Shown here: positions 22,564 through 34,490 of the stretch, one piece after another
Layout: every line of letters starts with the position of its first letter
Position numbering within the stretch: the stretch's first letter is position 1
From: Taenia hydatigena
Taxonomy: Eukaryota; Platyhelminthes; Cestoda; Cyclophyllidea; Taeniidae
DNA: 64,000 nucleotides
Direction: 5' to 3'
Assembly: GCA_036345935.2 (NCBI GenBank)
Contig: JADWOT020001581.1
Location: 1 to 64,000, forward strand
Made by a program: the position numbers and the translations under genes
Notes under the pieces: model-generated
What the model saw: only the letters and a program-made list of their open reading frames with translations
Told to the model about the DNA's origin: nothing
Databases searched by the model: none

Positions 22564-25500
22564 AACATGTGCTAACTAGCATATCTTACTTAGAAATACC
22601 AAGGTTCGAAATGACCAAAAAGCGTTGAATTTGAAGGGAACTTGGCTCTTTTTCTCTCGGACTAGATCGTAGGAGCCTCACCGATGTTGTTCAGATTATA
22701 ACAGCACGTGACGAATCAGTGTACTCCCTTTTCACTCCCATGACCCCTCACCATCTACCTTTTCCTCTTATTTCATCACCAGATAGAGGCACTAATACCT
22801 CATGTTTAGCAAGACACGGGGCATATTCTAAACATCCCTGAGTTTATTAAGTTGTGATCTCTCGGATAACATCAGTGCGAGTCATTGTGTCTATCCTGAG
22901 TGATGTTTAGGGCCGACTAAGAGGCCACGTAGACTGGGTAGATAGAGTCTTAAGGGCCCTACCATGGTTATATAGCCTTCTTCCCTTCAATTCGTCATTC
23001 TTCAACAATGTACCCAGCTAACTTAACTTCAAACTGCCTTCAGTTTTGCTTGTTGTCTATGCCATTGCTCCATTGATCGTCCAACAATCACGATGGTGAC
23101 ATAAATTTAGTATTTCTACCATCTCGTTAAGTGTGGATGCCATTCCTGTGTCTCATAAGCCAGAAATATTGCATGTTCGGCACCGAAATGGCAGTGCAGC
23201 AGAACTCCTTGACGCAGCATTTCACATTACAAGAGACTGATTAACAGAATCAGACTAAGTCCTTCGGAACGCCAAATTGCCTTCAATCAAATTTGTCTTC
23301 CCTTTCCTTTATTCCGATCCTGCTCATCCTCTGCGAACCAATGTGATCTGGGAATTGTAGAAGTCACTCGTTTCCAAAATCAATCACGGCTCTGTGTTCT
23401 GCTTCAACAACTTTTAAATGTCTGAGTTAAAGAAACAATTTTGGAAACAACACAGCCTCACCGCCCAGAACCGTCAAGAACTCGCTCGCTGTATCGGCCT
23501 GATTTTAACGCAGGTACTCTCACTGGTTGACACACTTGATGTTCCGATTCAAAGCGTTTTGTAAGTTGTGCAGTCCAGTTAGTGCAATCACGTTTTTTTG
23601 CACTCAGGTGAAGATTTGTTCCAAAACAACCGGTACAAGATGAAGAGATCTGCCCACGATGATGCTGCCAAATGCTTCTGCCCATTTCGCACAAACCAAA
23701 TTTGTCCATTCACTAGAGACCACGTTGAGGTCAGAGGATGGTCTAGCGTTTACGCGCATACTGCCAATAGGGCAAACAAAGACGCCATAGCAGCAACTGT
23801 GAACTCCAGTCGATCACACAAGTATATACGAAAATCGAACAACGAGATCCTGCAAAATAAGCACATGCACATGATGGAATCCGGCAATACAACGCAAACA
23901 CACTTCAAATGAACTTTTTTATTAAAGATATACAGCCTCTTACGCATGCTCATGAACATTATCAACTCGTTCAACTTGTTCCGCTTGCATATGAAATGCA
24001 AATGTTTAACACAAAGTGTATGGATTCGTGTATATGCATGCCAAAATTCAAGTATGATCCTACAGTGCATCCAATGACACGGGATAGTGAACGCAGGCCA
24101 TTTCCCCATAAATTAAATGTACTCACGCCTAAACATGTGCGTTTATAGTCACTCTTGAGTAGAAATGAAGACTACTCACAAATGCGTATGCGTAGAAACG
24201 ACTTCTTGAACAAAAACAATCTATTTGCTTACATAGACTGATACATATGAACTAGTTCTCCAATCTAGACTGCTTCAACTCATACCTACACATGCTATAA
24301 TTTGACTTCCCTAGTCGATTTCACGAACACATCTCCACTCCAGCGGAGCATCAGACTTGCGCCACCCCAATTACTATGAGGAACTTCGTCCTCCAGTCGT
24401 ATCTTGTCGGGCTTGCCATGCCCCATACCCGCATGCACACGTCGTGCAGACTCACTATGCACTACGTGCTACTTATTTTATATCAGTAGAGCATGGGATG
24501 CTCGTTCGTCTCGACAGTCAACTGCCCATACCTCCACAATCCACTGCAGTCCCCTCGATAGGATACAAACGTAGAGCTGCAAGTGACTTCGGTTCACTAT
24601 TAGTCTAACAGTGGCACGCAGTGACAACCATGTTCGTGATGTCAATAAGCTTGGCATTTCCCATCTCGAAATGCTTTTCCATTCCTTAGCACCCAATCAC
24701 TCAACATTATTCAGTGCCTCCAAATCTGCGGTCTCATTCCATTTCTCGAATTGCTTAAATCATGATATGCAGCATTAACAAATAAATGGTTTTCTTGAGT
24801 TCACTTCAGTTCTTTTTGCGTTTAGGAAAACATAAGTCTATTTTGGTTATCCATTTGCGATCTCCTTTATGTAACATAATTTCAATGCACTCCTACATCG
24901 AGTATTAAGACTAATTTGGTCCGCCATGTCTGCCCTTTTAAAGAGCTAGGCGAATAATCAGATGAGCCATCAATTTGGACAGATTATAATACACGGAGGA
25001 CTAGCGCTTTATGAGACGCTATTATCCAATGTTGAATAGGATCAAGAGTTGTGTGAAACATTTCATTTGCTGCTTTCTGGCTTCCCATGTGAATGACTTC
25101 TGCTGCTCTTGCCTTTTTGGATTCAGCCTTGAATGTGAAGCGTCTATTAATACACTCCAGACGGAGCATGTCTTTTCTCCATGTCAGCTAATTCATCATA
25201 AATGTTCACCATTTTTGGAACGATAAATGTTGTCCGAGCCGAAGCTTAACATGACTTGTCATCTGTCAGCAGTGGCAAGAATTAAGGTGCCACTTATATG
25301 CTTTGCATGAATAACTCTTGCTCCTTTCATTTAAACCGAGACCATAGCAAAATTTCTACCAAAAACGAACCGAATCCGAAAACTCTTCTCTGGTTCTCTT
25401 CATATTTTGGATCTAATTTTGCTAGGAGTGGAACTCGGCACTCTTTTATCCCCTTCCCATTGCAGGCATCAAATTGGGCTCATCCACTTTCGACAAACTA

Positions 25501-25800
25501 CAGGCCATCCTATACTCCTAGCAGTCCAATCACTACACATGTGTTTCATTTTGCTCCATCAAGTTAACACGCACCCGATTCCCTATAAAAAGACACTCAT
25601 TCTGCCACAGTAAACACGAGCAAACCGATTTGGCACTAGTGGCAGCAAGCGAATCCCGGCATTGCTAAACTTTCATTTTTGTGGCAAATAAAGTGCAAGC
25701 TACATTCCTAAACCCCCTCAAATTGCCTTTTGCAGAAAGCATATCAGGTTCTATGCAATTACTGCTTATCGCATTAAAATGTGCATTAGGTTAAAAAATA
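22564..25800. other. No supported gene
   Basis: Several short overlapping frames occur on both strands (for example 23598-23912 plus, 23750-24109 minus, 24357-24608 plus with RPPVVSCRACHAPYPHAHV, 25298-25567 plus). None shows a splice-phase chain or a conserved partner. The 24357 frame is the most protein-like (mixed composition, Cys-x2-Cys) but is left uncalled. Confidence 0.3.
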
Positions 25801-25928
25801 TGGTTTTTCAAGGCACAAAGAGGTTCCATTCAATAATAATAAGGTGGAAAATTTTGAGTTTGAAATAAACGCTTCGTGGGTAAGGTGGTAAAAGTGGAAG
25901 ATACGAAGAAGCAAGAAGAGTCGCAGTT

Positions 25929-28900
25929 TCAAATCTCGTCGATGTCGGCGAAGGGAAATAGATATTGCAGATTCCGATTATTGCAGTGGAGGAAGGGGAT
26001 GTGTAGTTGGGAAAGTCTGAGTGAGAGAGTGAGAAGGCGACGGAGCAGCCACAAGGGCCAGAGGTCCAGAAGAGGTGCCTGACCACAGCCCAGACTATAG
26101 GGCTGCAGTACGTGAGCAGCCACAGGAGCGCTGATGAGAAATGGACGAAATCGCGACACACCAAGGGCAGCGTAGCTCTCCATCCGTGACATCCATGCCA
26201 CCCAATTCGTGAGATAGGCAGTGATGGTAAGAAAGCGCAAGCAGGTGGGTGTAGGATAGACATCGCCATCTACTTCATGCGCCTCATCATCGCTGTCCTT
26301 CTGTTGTTCTGTGAGGGGGACAGGCACGTGGTAGAAGGGTGAGAGAGCATCGAGTGGTGTCATCCAGAGAACGCCAGTGAGTCGAGGTGTTGGCAGCGCG
26401 TGGTGCCGCATCAGGTTGAGCAGGGGTGACAGTGGCGACAGCGCCTATGCACACACATGACCAACAAAGTGCTTGCATCAACTACATTATTAATTTCACC
26501 TCACACGTTCCCACCACACAGCTACAAGAGCTTTCGCCTAGGCACTAAGCTGCGCTTGCTAGCACTACCAAGGAGAGACTAAATTTACCTCCCGCATCCA
26601 TTGAGATCTTTAAATATATCATTTACCATACATTAGGTAGTCATTTGTTTCTCGCAGGTAACAAGGCCTGAACAGGCCATTCAAAGTGGCATTGACTTAT
26701 AGACGGTAGAATGAAATTCCTGTGATCATGTGGCTCACCATGGGATCGAGAAGAACAAGGTTACTGACGTCTTGGTTCTTTGCACAAAACTGACAGATAT
26801 CGGACATCATTCGACCTGAACTGGCTCGCCATGGCGGAACTTGAATGCCCGACATTGAGATGTCAACATTCTGCTGTGGGGCGAACCGAACTGGCCATCG
26901 GGTCGAGTGAAGAATCAACTTCCATGATGGCGCTAAGTCTTTGTTGATAGGTCTGTATAAGTGCCTGTAATCAACTTGGCAACCCGGACATTCTGTTATT
27001 GGGGCGCAGCGTATATCGACTACCTCGTAAGTTGTCAAAGAAACAGAGGAGGATTCTTCTCGCCTCTCATCATCAGCCTCATTGATTGGATCCTCCTGCG
27101 CTTCTGCAAGTGAGGTCTCACTTTCCGACAGCACTCGCTCCACACGATCGAAGAACCTACTTTGTGCCTCTGTTTCTGATGATTCATCGTGTTTACTGAC
27201 ATCCTCCTTGTCATTCGACGAGCACGAGTCGAACAGACGTCCTATGCCCTGACTTCCACTTTCGTCGTCATTGTCTTCATCCAAAAAGCATGCGAAATTG
27301 CCTCTGTTTCGGCTGTCCTCGAAAAACAAACCATCGAACAGAGCATTCATGCCTTTGCCATCTAGCACTGACCAAGGACAAAAGTCGGCGGTCAAGTCAT
27401 GCATGGTCGATTCGTCATCAGCGAACACATTGCTGAGGTTCATTGAAGAACTGTAGCTAGGAGTGGGGTAGTAGGAACATTCTGAGTAGCAGTCAAATGC
27501 GTACCACGGACAATCGCTGGATGTTTGTCTGGATTCCGGGTGAGACTGACACTCGTGCAAGATGCTGCCGATGAAGAGGTTTCCATAATTTTGGCCCAAA
27601 TCGAATCGATGGTGCTTGGTTCCCAAAAATTCAATGAATAAAAAGACTGTGAAGGTGTCTGATTTGTTGTCATTGCTAGGAGGCCAAATAAGGATACGTT
27701 GAGAGTGAACCTCAAATGGTGTCCGACGAGGTACATAAGGACCCTGGGAAGTATCTTCCTCGTCAGGGTCGAGCGAATAGCGAATTTTCGCACAGGATGG
27801 CACAGCATCGGATGTGGTGTCCCAGGATGCATACAAAGTCGCGACAGTGGACTGCTAAAGTAGTAAATAATGCTGTTGTAACTAAAATTTATTATAACCT
27901 GCTAATTTCTTTTCGCATAATCAGGATGTTTACTAACCTCATCTTTTGATGCTGTACCATCGGTGGATTCGTCGATTTCTTCCTCATTCACACAAGCTTC
28001 TACTTCTGCCTCTTCCAACTCCTCCTCCTCTTCACTGGGCAGACAGCCGCTAACGCGAGCCCACTCGACCCACGCAGGGTTAGGTGGGAAGCAGAGTCCC
28101 TTGACAGGGAGTCCGGCAAGCAGACGCGTCGAATTTCTAGCCAGATTGGCGGATTCTTCAGGTAGTCCAAAGACACCGAACCCCGAGTCGAAATTGGGGT
28201 GACTGATGAGGTAGAGAAAGGCCTTCACCAAATCAAGCAGAGTGTAGCAGCTGTAAAAGAGGCGAGCAAAAATATTAATAACATTCCATGCGGGTAAATA
28301 CAACCTTCTTTACATTTCAAAGTGGAATTTTGGGATGTTTCCAAGCCCTGTATCTTCATACTAGAGTCGGAATTCTTGAGTTGGAACAACAGATTTTATT
28401 TGATCTCTCGTTACGATTTGCGGATTACACCTACGATCTATTAGCTACAGTTTTGGTTTGCCGTAAGCTTTAAAAAACAGGATTTAACTTACCTTCGCCA
28501 CTCGCTGAGAATGCTCAGGCACACAGATCCACTCAACGGGTCAATGTTGGGGTGAAATATGGGTGTATCGAAGGATACTTCCGGACAAGTCCTAGGATAG
28601 GTGGCACAACATTCGATCTAAAATGGATATTCCGTTGTCTGTTATTATGAGCGCCGTTTTAAAGCATCTTTATGCATATACAAAGGAAATTTCAAGGCAT
28701 GAATTGGTTTGAGTGCTGTAAGCATTCTTGGCAGTAAATCAGAGTTTACACAGCTCTAACAAATTGCTTGAGCATTGTCAATTGCCTACCGCTTTGCTAA
28801 TGGCGGCATTCACATTGCAGACGCTACAAAATAATAAATTAATTAATAAGGCTGCGCCTTTTGGCATCCAATTTGTACATGGTGTATGGGTGGAGGAGTG

Positions 28901-29132
28901 CATGACGAATAATGAGTAGACAAACACATATACGATACTAAACGTCGAGGAAATTTACGGTCAACAGGAACTCTGCATGTGCGTTGTAACCGACTTTGGG
29001 TCGCAGAGATATCTTGACTGTCATCTCATCGATCCCGACGATGGATGCCTGGCCGTCAGTCGAGGCGTCGATTGTCCTGTAGAGCTGCTGCAGGTCCTTC
29101 ACAAATGTTCGTTGAGCTGCCGGAGAAGTCAT
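25929..29132 (-). CDS. E2-like (ubiquitin/NEDD8-conjugating fold) protein with long acidic tail, copy B, five exons, about 751 aa
   Basis: Exons on the minus strand are 29132-28944, 28617-28493, 28250-27938, 27851-26739 and 26444-25929, with phases 0, 2, 0 and 0 agreeing at every join. Exon 1 starts [18 protein letters not shown] directly at an acceptor (cacattcag). Exon 2 encodes [20 protein letters not shown], then [11 protein letters not shown]: the HPN triad (85-87), the catalytic Cys96 (codon 28521-28519) and the conserved Trp103. Exon 3 adds the helical [17 protein letters not shown] and an [13 protein letters not shown] run. Loop spacing in exon 1 ([19 protein letters not shown]) resembles the NEDD8 E2 types UBE2M/UBE2F more than the ubiquitin E2s I know, but this is inference. 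Residues about 210-751 form a tail with [12 protein letters not shown], an Asp/Glu/Ser-rich middle, and a Leu-rich end ([16 protein letters not shown]). I know no E2 with such a tail. It is the only intact copy of four in the window. Exons 4 and 5 are joined by DPM|GTGAGC to gcatag|GCG, which is inferred. Confidence 0.75.
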
Positions 29133-30214
29133 CTGAATGTGAAACGGTTATCAAGGCCAATGAAGCAAGACGTTCTTAAGCATCGTTTAAGTAAGTAAGA
29201 AGCAAGCATTGGATACCAGAATAACGCCAACGAACACGTGAGCTAAACGCAAGTAAATTGCAAACCTGTTCATTCGCGTGATTCTGATAATATCGACGAG
29301 ACACGTATAGTCTACCGAAATAATTTTATAACTAAGACTTGCATCGAGTAGATTAATTGACGACCTATTCATTTTACCTATTGAAATGCACACTCAAAGA
29401 AAAGGAGTCACACTTGAGATCAATGACCCGCGCTTACGGTACCTACACCCACACATCAGCCTCCATTATCAAGCGCCTGTTGTAATAAGTTAGACAGCCA
29501 TTCTATGGTCACCAATCATTCTCTCTGTGCGTGCGTGCAGCACGCAGTTCTGTTTGGTAAACATAAAGCACACTCCCAAGTTTAGCAGCTTGATAACTCT
29601 TATAGCTTGTGTAAATGTGTTCGTGTGGCTCTTCGCTCAAGTGAACATGCAATTGCCAAAGAAATCTACGCAAGTCCTCAAAAATCTGTCACTGGCGAAA
29701 AAATGAAGCATCTCTACAGTCTACATTCTAAGAGCTGCTGTGCAAAGCTCGTGTAATCCTCAGTAAAGTGCTATCTTTACCGGGTGAGCCTCCGAGGCAT
29801 ATTTTGTTCTTGCCCCAAAACACATGTCATGAACTTGGAGAATAAATGGCTCTTCATTTCGGCGTCACATGCCATGGTTTGTGCATGAATAAAAGCCGCC
29901 CAAGCAAGTCGACTAAATTATTATAAGTGCCGGTTTCAAAACCATTGAACTAAACCCCTAGTGCCCACGACACCGCGTCTGAATCTTTCCATATTTTATG
30001 ATTTGCTTGCATGAAAATCTGATTAGGACTTGTGTGGGTATACCGTCTTTTTTAAAGCACCTTTTTCGAAGAGGAAGGAGAAAGTAACGAGCCATTGGTA
30101 GGAGATGGGAGCATCAATATGGGTCGCTCGAAACAAAATCCACAATGAGGATCAAAGACTAACCCTTCGGTCCTTCAAAATTAAAAAAAGTTGATTTAAA
30201 CAAATGAGACTTAC
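29133..30214. other. Upstream flank of E2 copy B (possible intron)
   Basis: Matches 47.8-48.9 kb upstream of copy C (for example gtgcgtgcgtgcagcac at 29525 and 48250). No conserved frame is seen. If the signal-peptide exon at 30298-30215 is spliced to E2 exon 1, this whole 1.08 kb is an intron; otherwise it is promoter and 5' flank. Confidence 0.5.
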
Positions 30215-30298
30215 AGCGGTCTCACCGATCGGCGCAGTGGAGCCGTAGATGAAGGCAGCCACAAAGTGAAGGAACGCCACGGCCTTCAGTGTATACAT
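30215..30298 (-). CDS. Putative signal-peptide exon (28 codons), phase-0 donor
   Basis: Starting at ATG 30298 the frame reads MYTLKAVAFLHFVAAFIYG then STAPIGETA and ends at a strong donor (GCT|GTAAGT). It has a short basic start, a hydrophobic core and small residues, so it looks like a secretory signal. It must join a phase-0 acceptor. The next phase-0 acceptor noticed on this strand is E2 exon 1 at 29132, so it may be an alternative first exon of the E2-like gene. It could also belong to another unfound gene or be fortuitous. The corresponding place in unit C (about 48.96-48.88 kb) is out of frame with a stop, and in unit A only the donor side survives (about 1590). Confidence 0.4.
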
Positions 30299-31420
30299 TC
30301 ATGCAGCAGCGTGGTTTCAAGGTCACAGCGAGCCAATCCGCGTCTACAGTGGCATATTGCTTTGCCGGATTAAGCAACTCGCCCGCCAGTGTCATTCTGT
30401 CCCTATGGCCACCAAGAGGAGTGGATTGTCTACCAGATTTTGGCTTCGTTGCAAGCCAAAATCCCCTGGCATGCATTCAGTTCAATTGGCTAGATAAACT
30501 CATCGTTCTACGACTACCATTTTAGGAAGGCGCTCGAGTCGATTGGCTGCCAAATTGACACTGTAAATAACCCTCTCGAAATGTTTACCTTTTAAAATTA
30601 AGTTCCTACGCAGTCAATGCATACCTGACACACTAATCTTTTTCAGTAACACCCAATTAACTCAATTTTTAGCTTCTAGGGTGCGATGGAATCTTGTACA
30701 AAGCATTTATAGCGAGCATGTTTCTCACTCATGTGAATGACCATGCCGACTTGCATTCATCGGGTCGGATCATCCAAGCATTTTGTCCGGCTTCAAGTTT
30801 AGACCTTCGCTGATGCTGCGATAAGGTGGGATGCTAAACAAGATCAAATTTGTGCTTAAACAGAATTTTATTCGTGCCTTCTCGGCATAATTGCCAACAA
30901 GGTAGAATGCGCATTAGGGCTGATTGTTAATGAAATTTAGCCGCGCATATTTTTATGGCTGTTTGAAAAGAGGATTGAAATGTCGGCTACTAAAGGGACA
31001 CAAGGTCACCAAACTGAAATCGGAAAAACTGATTTTTAAAGGTTCGTAAAATATCATGCGGATCCAAGAGGGAGGCAGCGATTCAGTGCTCAAACGATAA
31101 ACAGATCTCACAACCCAGTGCACTTGTTGATTAAGCTGTAAATGCCATAAAATTTCAACTGTGCAGAAAGCAAGCATTTGAACTACTAAAGAATCATCGG
31201 GAAATGGTCACTCCTCAATAAACTACGTCAAATCGACAAATGGGCCTCCCAACAAATTGCATTTTGAGTTGCCTGTTGTTGTAATGTGAAATGGCAATCA
31301 ATGTGGGTGATACGATGCGCCTTGTTTACTCGCATGTCTTTTACCTGCCATTTTGGCTAAATACAGCTTTTGTTCACCTTCAGATGCTATCAGGTTGCAA
31401 AAGGTGCTTTATTACATTGC
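30299..31420. other. Duplicated flank, partner at 48.96-50.27 kb
   Basis: Near 30470-30300 the minus strand reads GELLNPAKQYATVDADWLAV and its partner at 49070-48950 reads GELPNLAKQYVTEDADWLAV in the same frame. This short conserved frame may be coding, or may simply reflect high nucleotide identity. The rest shows no gene. Confidence 0.35.
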
Positions 31421-31971
31421 GATCATGAATTTGAACATCTAACACAAGGTATGCTCTCAGCCTAGCAAAACTAGAATCTGCACTTGTGTAGGTGAGACTG
31501 ATGTTAAATACGTAAAAGGCTGAGTGTTTTCACCAAGCTCACTAAGTTGGTAAAATTTGGCGTTTAACTTTTGACACCGGATTTCCTTCTTCGCTCCTCC
31601 CATACTTCTTTCCTCCACAAATGCCTATATGGGTACTTATACAGTAGCTTCGAACGTGTACTTTTCCTTGACTTTCACAGAACAAAGAGGAAATAACAAG
31701 TTATTTTAGAGAATGGGTCTTCGTTGTAACATTGGGACAGATAATGGTAGGCTTAACAGCGGGAAGTGATGTTAACGGATAAGGTGGAGTTGGTGCAAGT
31801 CTTGCTCAACCATGGAGCTTGTACCAATCATCCTGGTGATGTTTCTCACCGGCCACTCGCACAAGGTCACGTGTTGCCCGTGAAGGCTGCCAAGACTGGT
31901 TAAACACGTAAGAGTGCTGTTTTTGGGTATCGGTAAATTGTTAGATTTGCGCTCCCATTTCTTTTAACTTT

Positions 31972-32172
31972 TCAGATGTCTTTCCGGAAGTTGGCATCGA
32001 ACTCTTCTGTTCTTAATGTAATTATTAAAATACGCGTTGACTTTGCACAAGTTCTACTGCAAAGGGTTTCGTTGATAATTAAGTCATATTTTATTGCAGT
32101 GAACCCATAAGCAATAGCAGCAGCTAATGCTAAAGCAAAAGAATAGGTGATAGAGATAAGACTGTCTACCAC
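31972..32172 (-). CDS. Possible membrane-segment exon of block X
   Basis: A 66-codon frame with a hydrophobic run (ITYSFALALAAAIAYGFTAI) then LCSRTCAKS. The corresponding X1 sequence (about 16.2-16.08 kb) is aligned but has an early stop. It may be an exon of the same minus-strand gene as the next two entries. No family is recognised. Confidence 0.25.
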   Translation of the reverse strand: MVDSLISITYSFALALAAAIAYGFTAIKYDLIINETLCSRTCAKSTRILIITLRTEEFDANFRKDI

Positions 32173-33078
32173 CTAGAAGCCAGAGGTAATAGCATGTTTG
32201 TAAGATGTTGCCAAATGCTTTGCTGAGAGGCCTAGTATAACTCAACAACCTGTGCTCAACTTTACTGATTTTGTCCAGATTTGCTTCGCAGCATGTCTGT
32301 TTCCTGTTAAAAGTAAGTTTGAATGGTTGAAGGAAAAAACAGCCAAAATGATTTGCTAACGGAGTGATCGTTGTCAGTTACTCAAATACAGGAAAAAGTG
32401 ATAATTTGCGGCTAATATGGCGGTTAAGTCTGCAGTATGCTTGCTCCGATACACAGACGAGAATTACATGCTAACTGAAGTCTTTGGGGATAGCGAGGGG
32501 ATTATGCAACACACGTTTGTTCAAATGAGTCTTGTGGGTGGGAAGTAGTAAATGTAGTCAAACATTGTGGCTAAGCGGACGCCATTTACTTGTGGAGAAA
32601 AAGCAAAAAACTCCAACTCATATGGTTTCACCACCCTGACCCTTCCAGCCGGTGTGCTGTTCAAGATGTGTGAATTCTGAAGCTCATTAGAGAATCACTG
32701 AATGCATTAACGCTTAATCATTTCTGTGCGAAAATGGAAGTAAAATCCTGACCTTAGGATCGCGGATTGTAAAGGATACCTTTAGGCAGCATTTGTTGAG
32801 TTCCTCTTCAGCATACTCATTGCAGTGATGCTCTCTGATGCTGTGTGGTTGATGACCATTCCATGGTAGCGGAGAAACCAATGCACCCTGCTGATGTGAA
32901 TGCATGTAATGGCCTCGAAATGCAATAGCAGAAATTGGGCGCCTAACTTACTATCCAAAATGTTTTGAATGTGCCAGTTTACATGTGTTGTGTTAACTAA
33001 GCGAAACTAAGTATGCAGTTAAATGTAAAAGTGTTTTTTAGCTAAATGTGATTCCCAGAGCAGTGACGCTGGCAGTCA

Positions 33079-33531
33079 TCACCGCAAATGCAAAATTGCT
33101 GGAGACTTCTGCCTCGAGTTTCCTTGTTTCATAATTTCTCTCCCTTTCTTACTTCCTCTTTTGGCATCTGCATTCTTCGCTTGCAATGCGTGACTCATCA
33201 AACAATGATATAGACACAGGTATCTCCACAGCCAGCTATTACCACATGGACCAAATCTGCACTGGACACCCATCACGAGTTCAACGCGAATCAACTGTGT
33301 TAAATGCCTCATGTCTAAGTCTTTGTAGTGAAAAGTTTCCTCTAGCATCACGTTAGTGTGGTATGTGCTACAATTTGGGCATTTTTTGACTGTGCCTTTG
33401 ACGGCGAAGTAGGTATAAATAAGGCAAAAATAAACCAGTAAGCATGAGACGAAATGGTTGGTTGTTCGAAACCCGACTTCGCTGCATGGAAGTGGCGTTA
33501 ACCACAGGATGCACGACTCATCAATGTCTCA
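33079..33531 (-). CDS. Cysteine-rich, probably membrane-anchored exon of X family
   Basis: An open stretch of about 150 codons without a necessary start: SCILWLTPLPCSEVGF, a hydrophobic segment (HFVSCLLVYFCLIYTYF), AVKGTVKKCPNC, then VQCRFGPCGNS and LCLYHC. Two other copies keep pieces in the same frame: 13.18-13.34 kb (SCIPQLMLLPCSEVEF, HFVSRF, KGRVDKC) and 18.8-18.5 kb (VCPQCKFGLCSNS, LCLRHC, but with stops). Paired CPxC and C-x3-FGxC-like motifs suggest metal binding or disulfides next to a membrane segment. It is likely an internal exon of an unrecognised gene. Exact borders are unknown. Confidence 0.4.
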
Positions 33532-34490
33532 GTAGCATGCCTTTCACAGATTGGCAGCAGTAAAGGCTGGAGTTAATGCTAGCACGGGTTCGTTGCAGAT
33601 CTTGCTTCCATTGCTGGTGTTTCTGGGTGTCAAACTAAAATAAAGAGGACGTGAGAATAATGCATGCAGTGGCTGACACATACAAAAGGCTCGAACGTGG
33701 AGGTTGTTTTAATTCTTCACCGGTAATGAATTCACCGCACACATCGGCGTCATTGTGCTTTCATTGGTTAGTCTGAGATTTCCGCCTTTCTTCGTTTGCA
33801 TTCAATCTTGTTTTGGAATTAATGAGCTTGATCGTTACCTGTTTTTTGGTCTGTATGATCGGCGTCATTGACCTGCTGGTGTATAATTTACATAATGCCT
33901 GCAAGAAAGAGCCGCTCTTAATCGACAATGTCACAAATAGTCTGAGGAGGTAGGTTTCACCATACTAGTTTATGTAAATATCTTCTCACATACTTACTGA
34001 AAGGAAATAAACCTGAGTGAATTAAGCAGATATGATGGTGTCCAAAGGTCGACATACAAAACCTTGGGGACAAGAAACCTCCAAACATGACGACCTCCTG
34101 GTAGCTTGCAAGTTGTGCCAGCTCTCAAAGGAAGTGCCTTTGGATTATGCTAATCACCTTTCAGCTTATCTGGACATCAGTAAATGGTCTGGTCTGCCAC
34201 ACTGCTTTGCTATGGCAAAACACTTGCAAGAAATTTGTGGCTAGACCATCGATAAGGGCATCAAAAAACCATTTCTTCCAAACAGTAAAAAGACTGGCAT
34301 GAGTCCAATTTGACACCTGCTTGGGATGAAACTCTAGTGCTTAGCGCTGACTCAATTAATTCTAACGATGCACCAATTATAGTTTTACCGCAGACTGCCG
34401 TGAATAAACGAAGAGGAAGTGAGAAGCAAGGGCTATTTGGTGCATGCATGGATGAAAATAAAATGAGCTGTACAATGCTCGCTGATTGTA

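Noticed and set aside
23750..24109. 119-codon minus frame ending in a signal-like MASLFALLAVCA
   Set aside because: The Met is near the end of the frame and is followed at once by a stop. No downstream exon in phase was found.
25808..26269. 153-codon minus frame overlapping E2 exon 5 (starts [18 protein letters not shown])
   Set aside because: It is the alternative frame of exon 5. Its long open run in B is interrupted earlier in C, and its phase does not fit the exon 4 donor.
27271..27456. Plus-strand frame identical to one at 46022-46207
   Set aside because: Antisense to the converted tract of E2 exon 4. Its conservation comes from the exon and conversion, not from its own coding.
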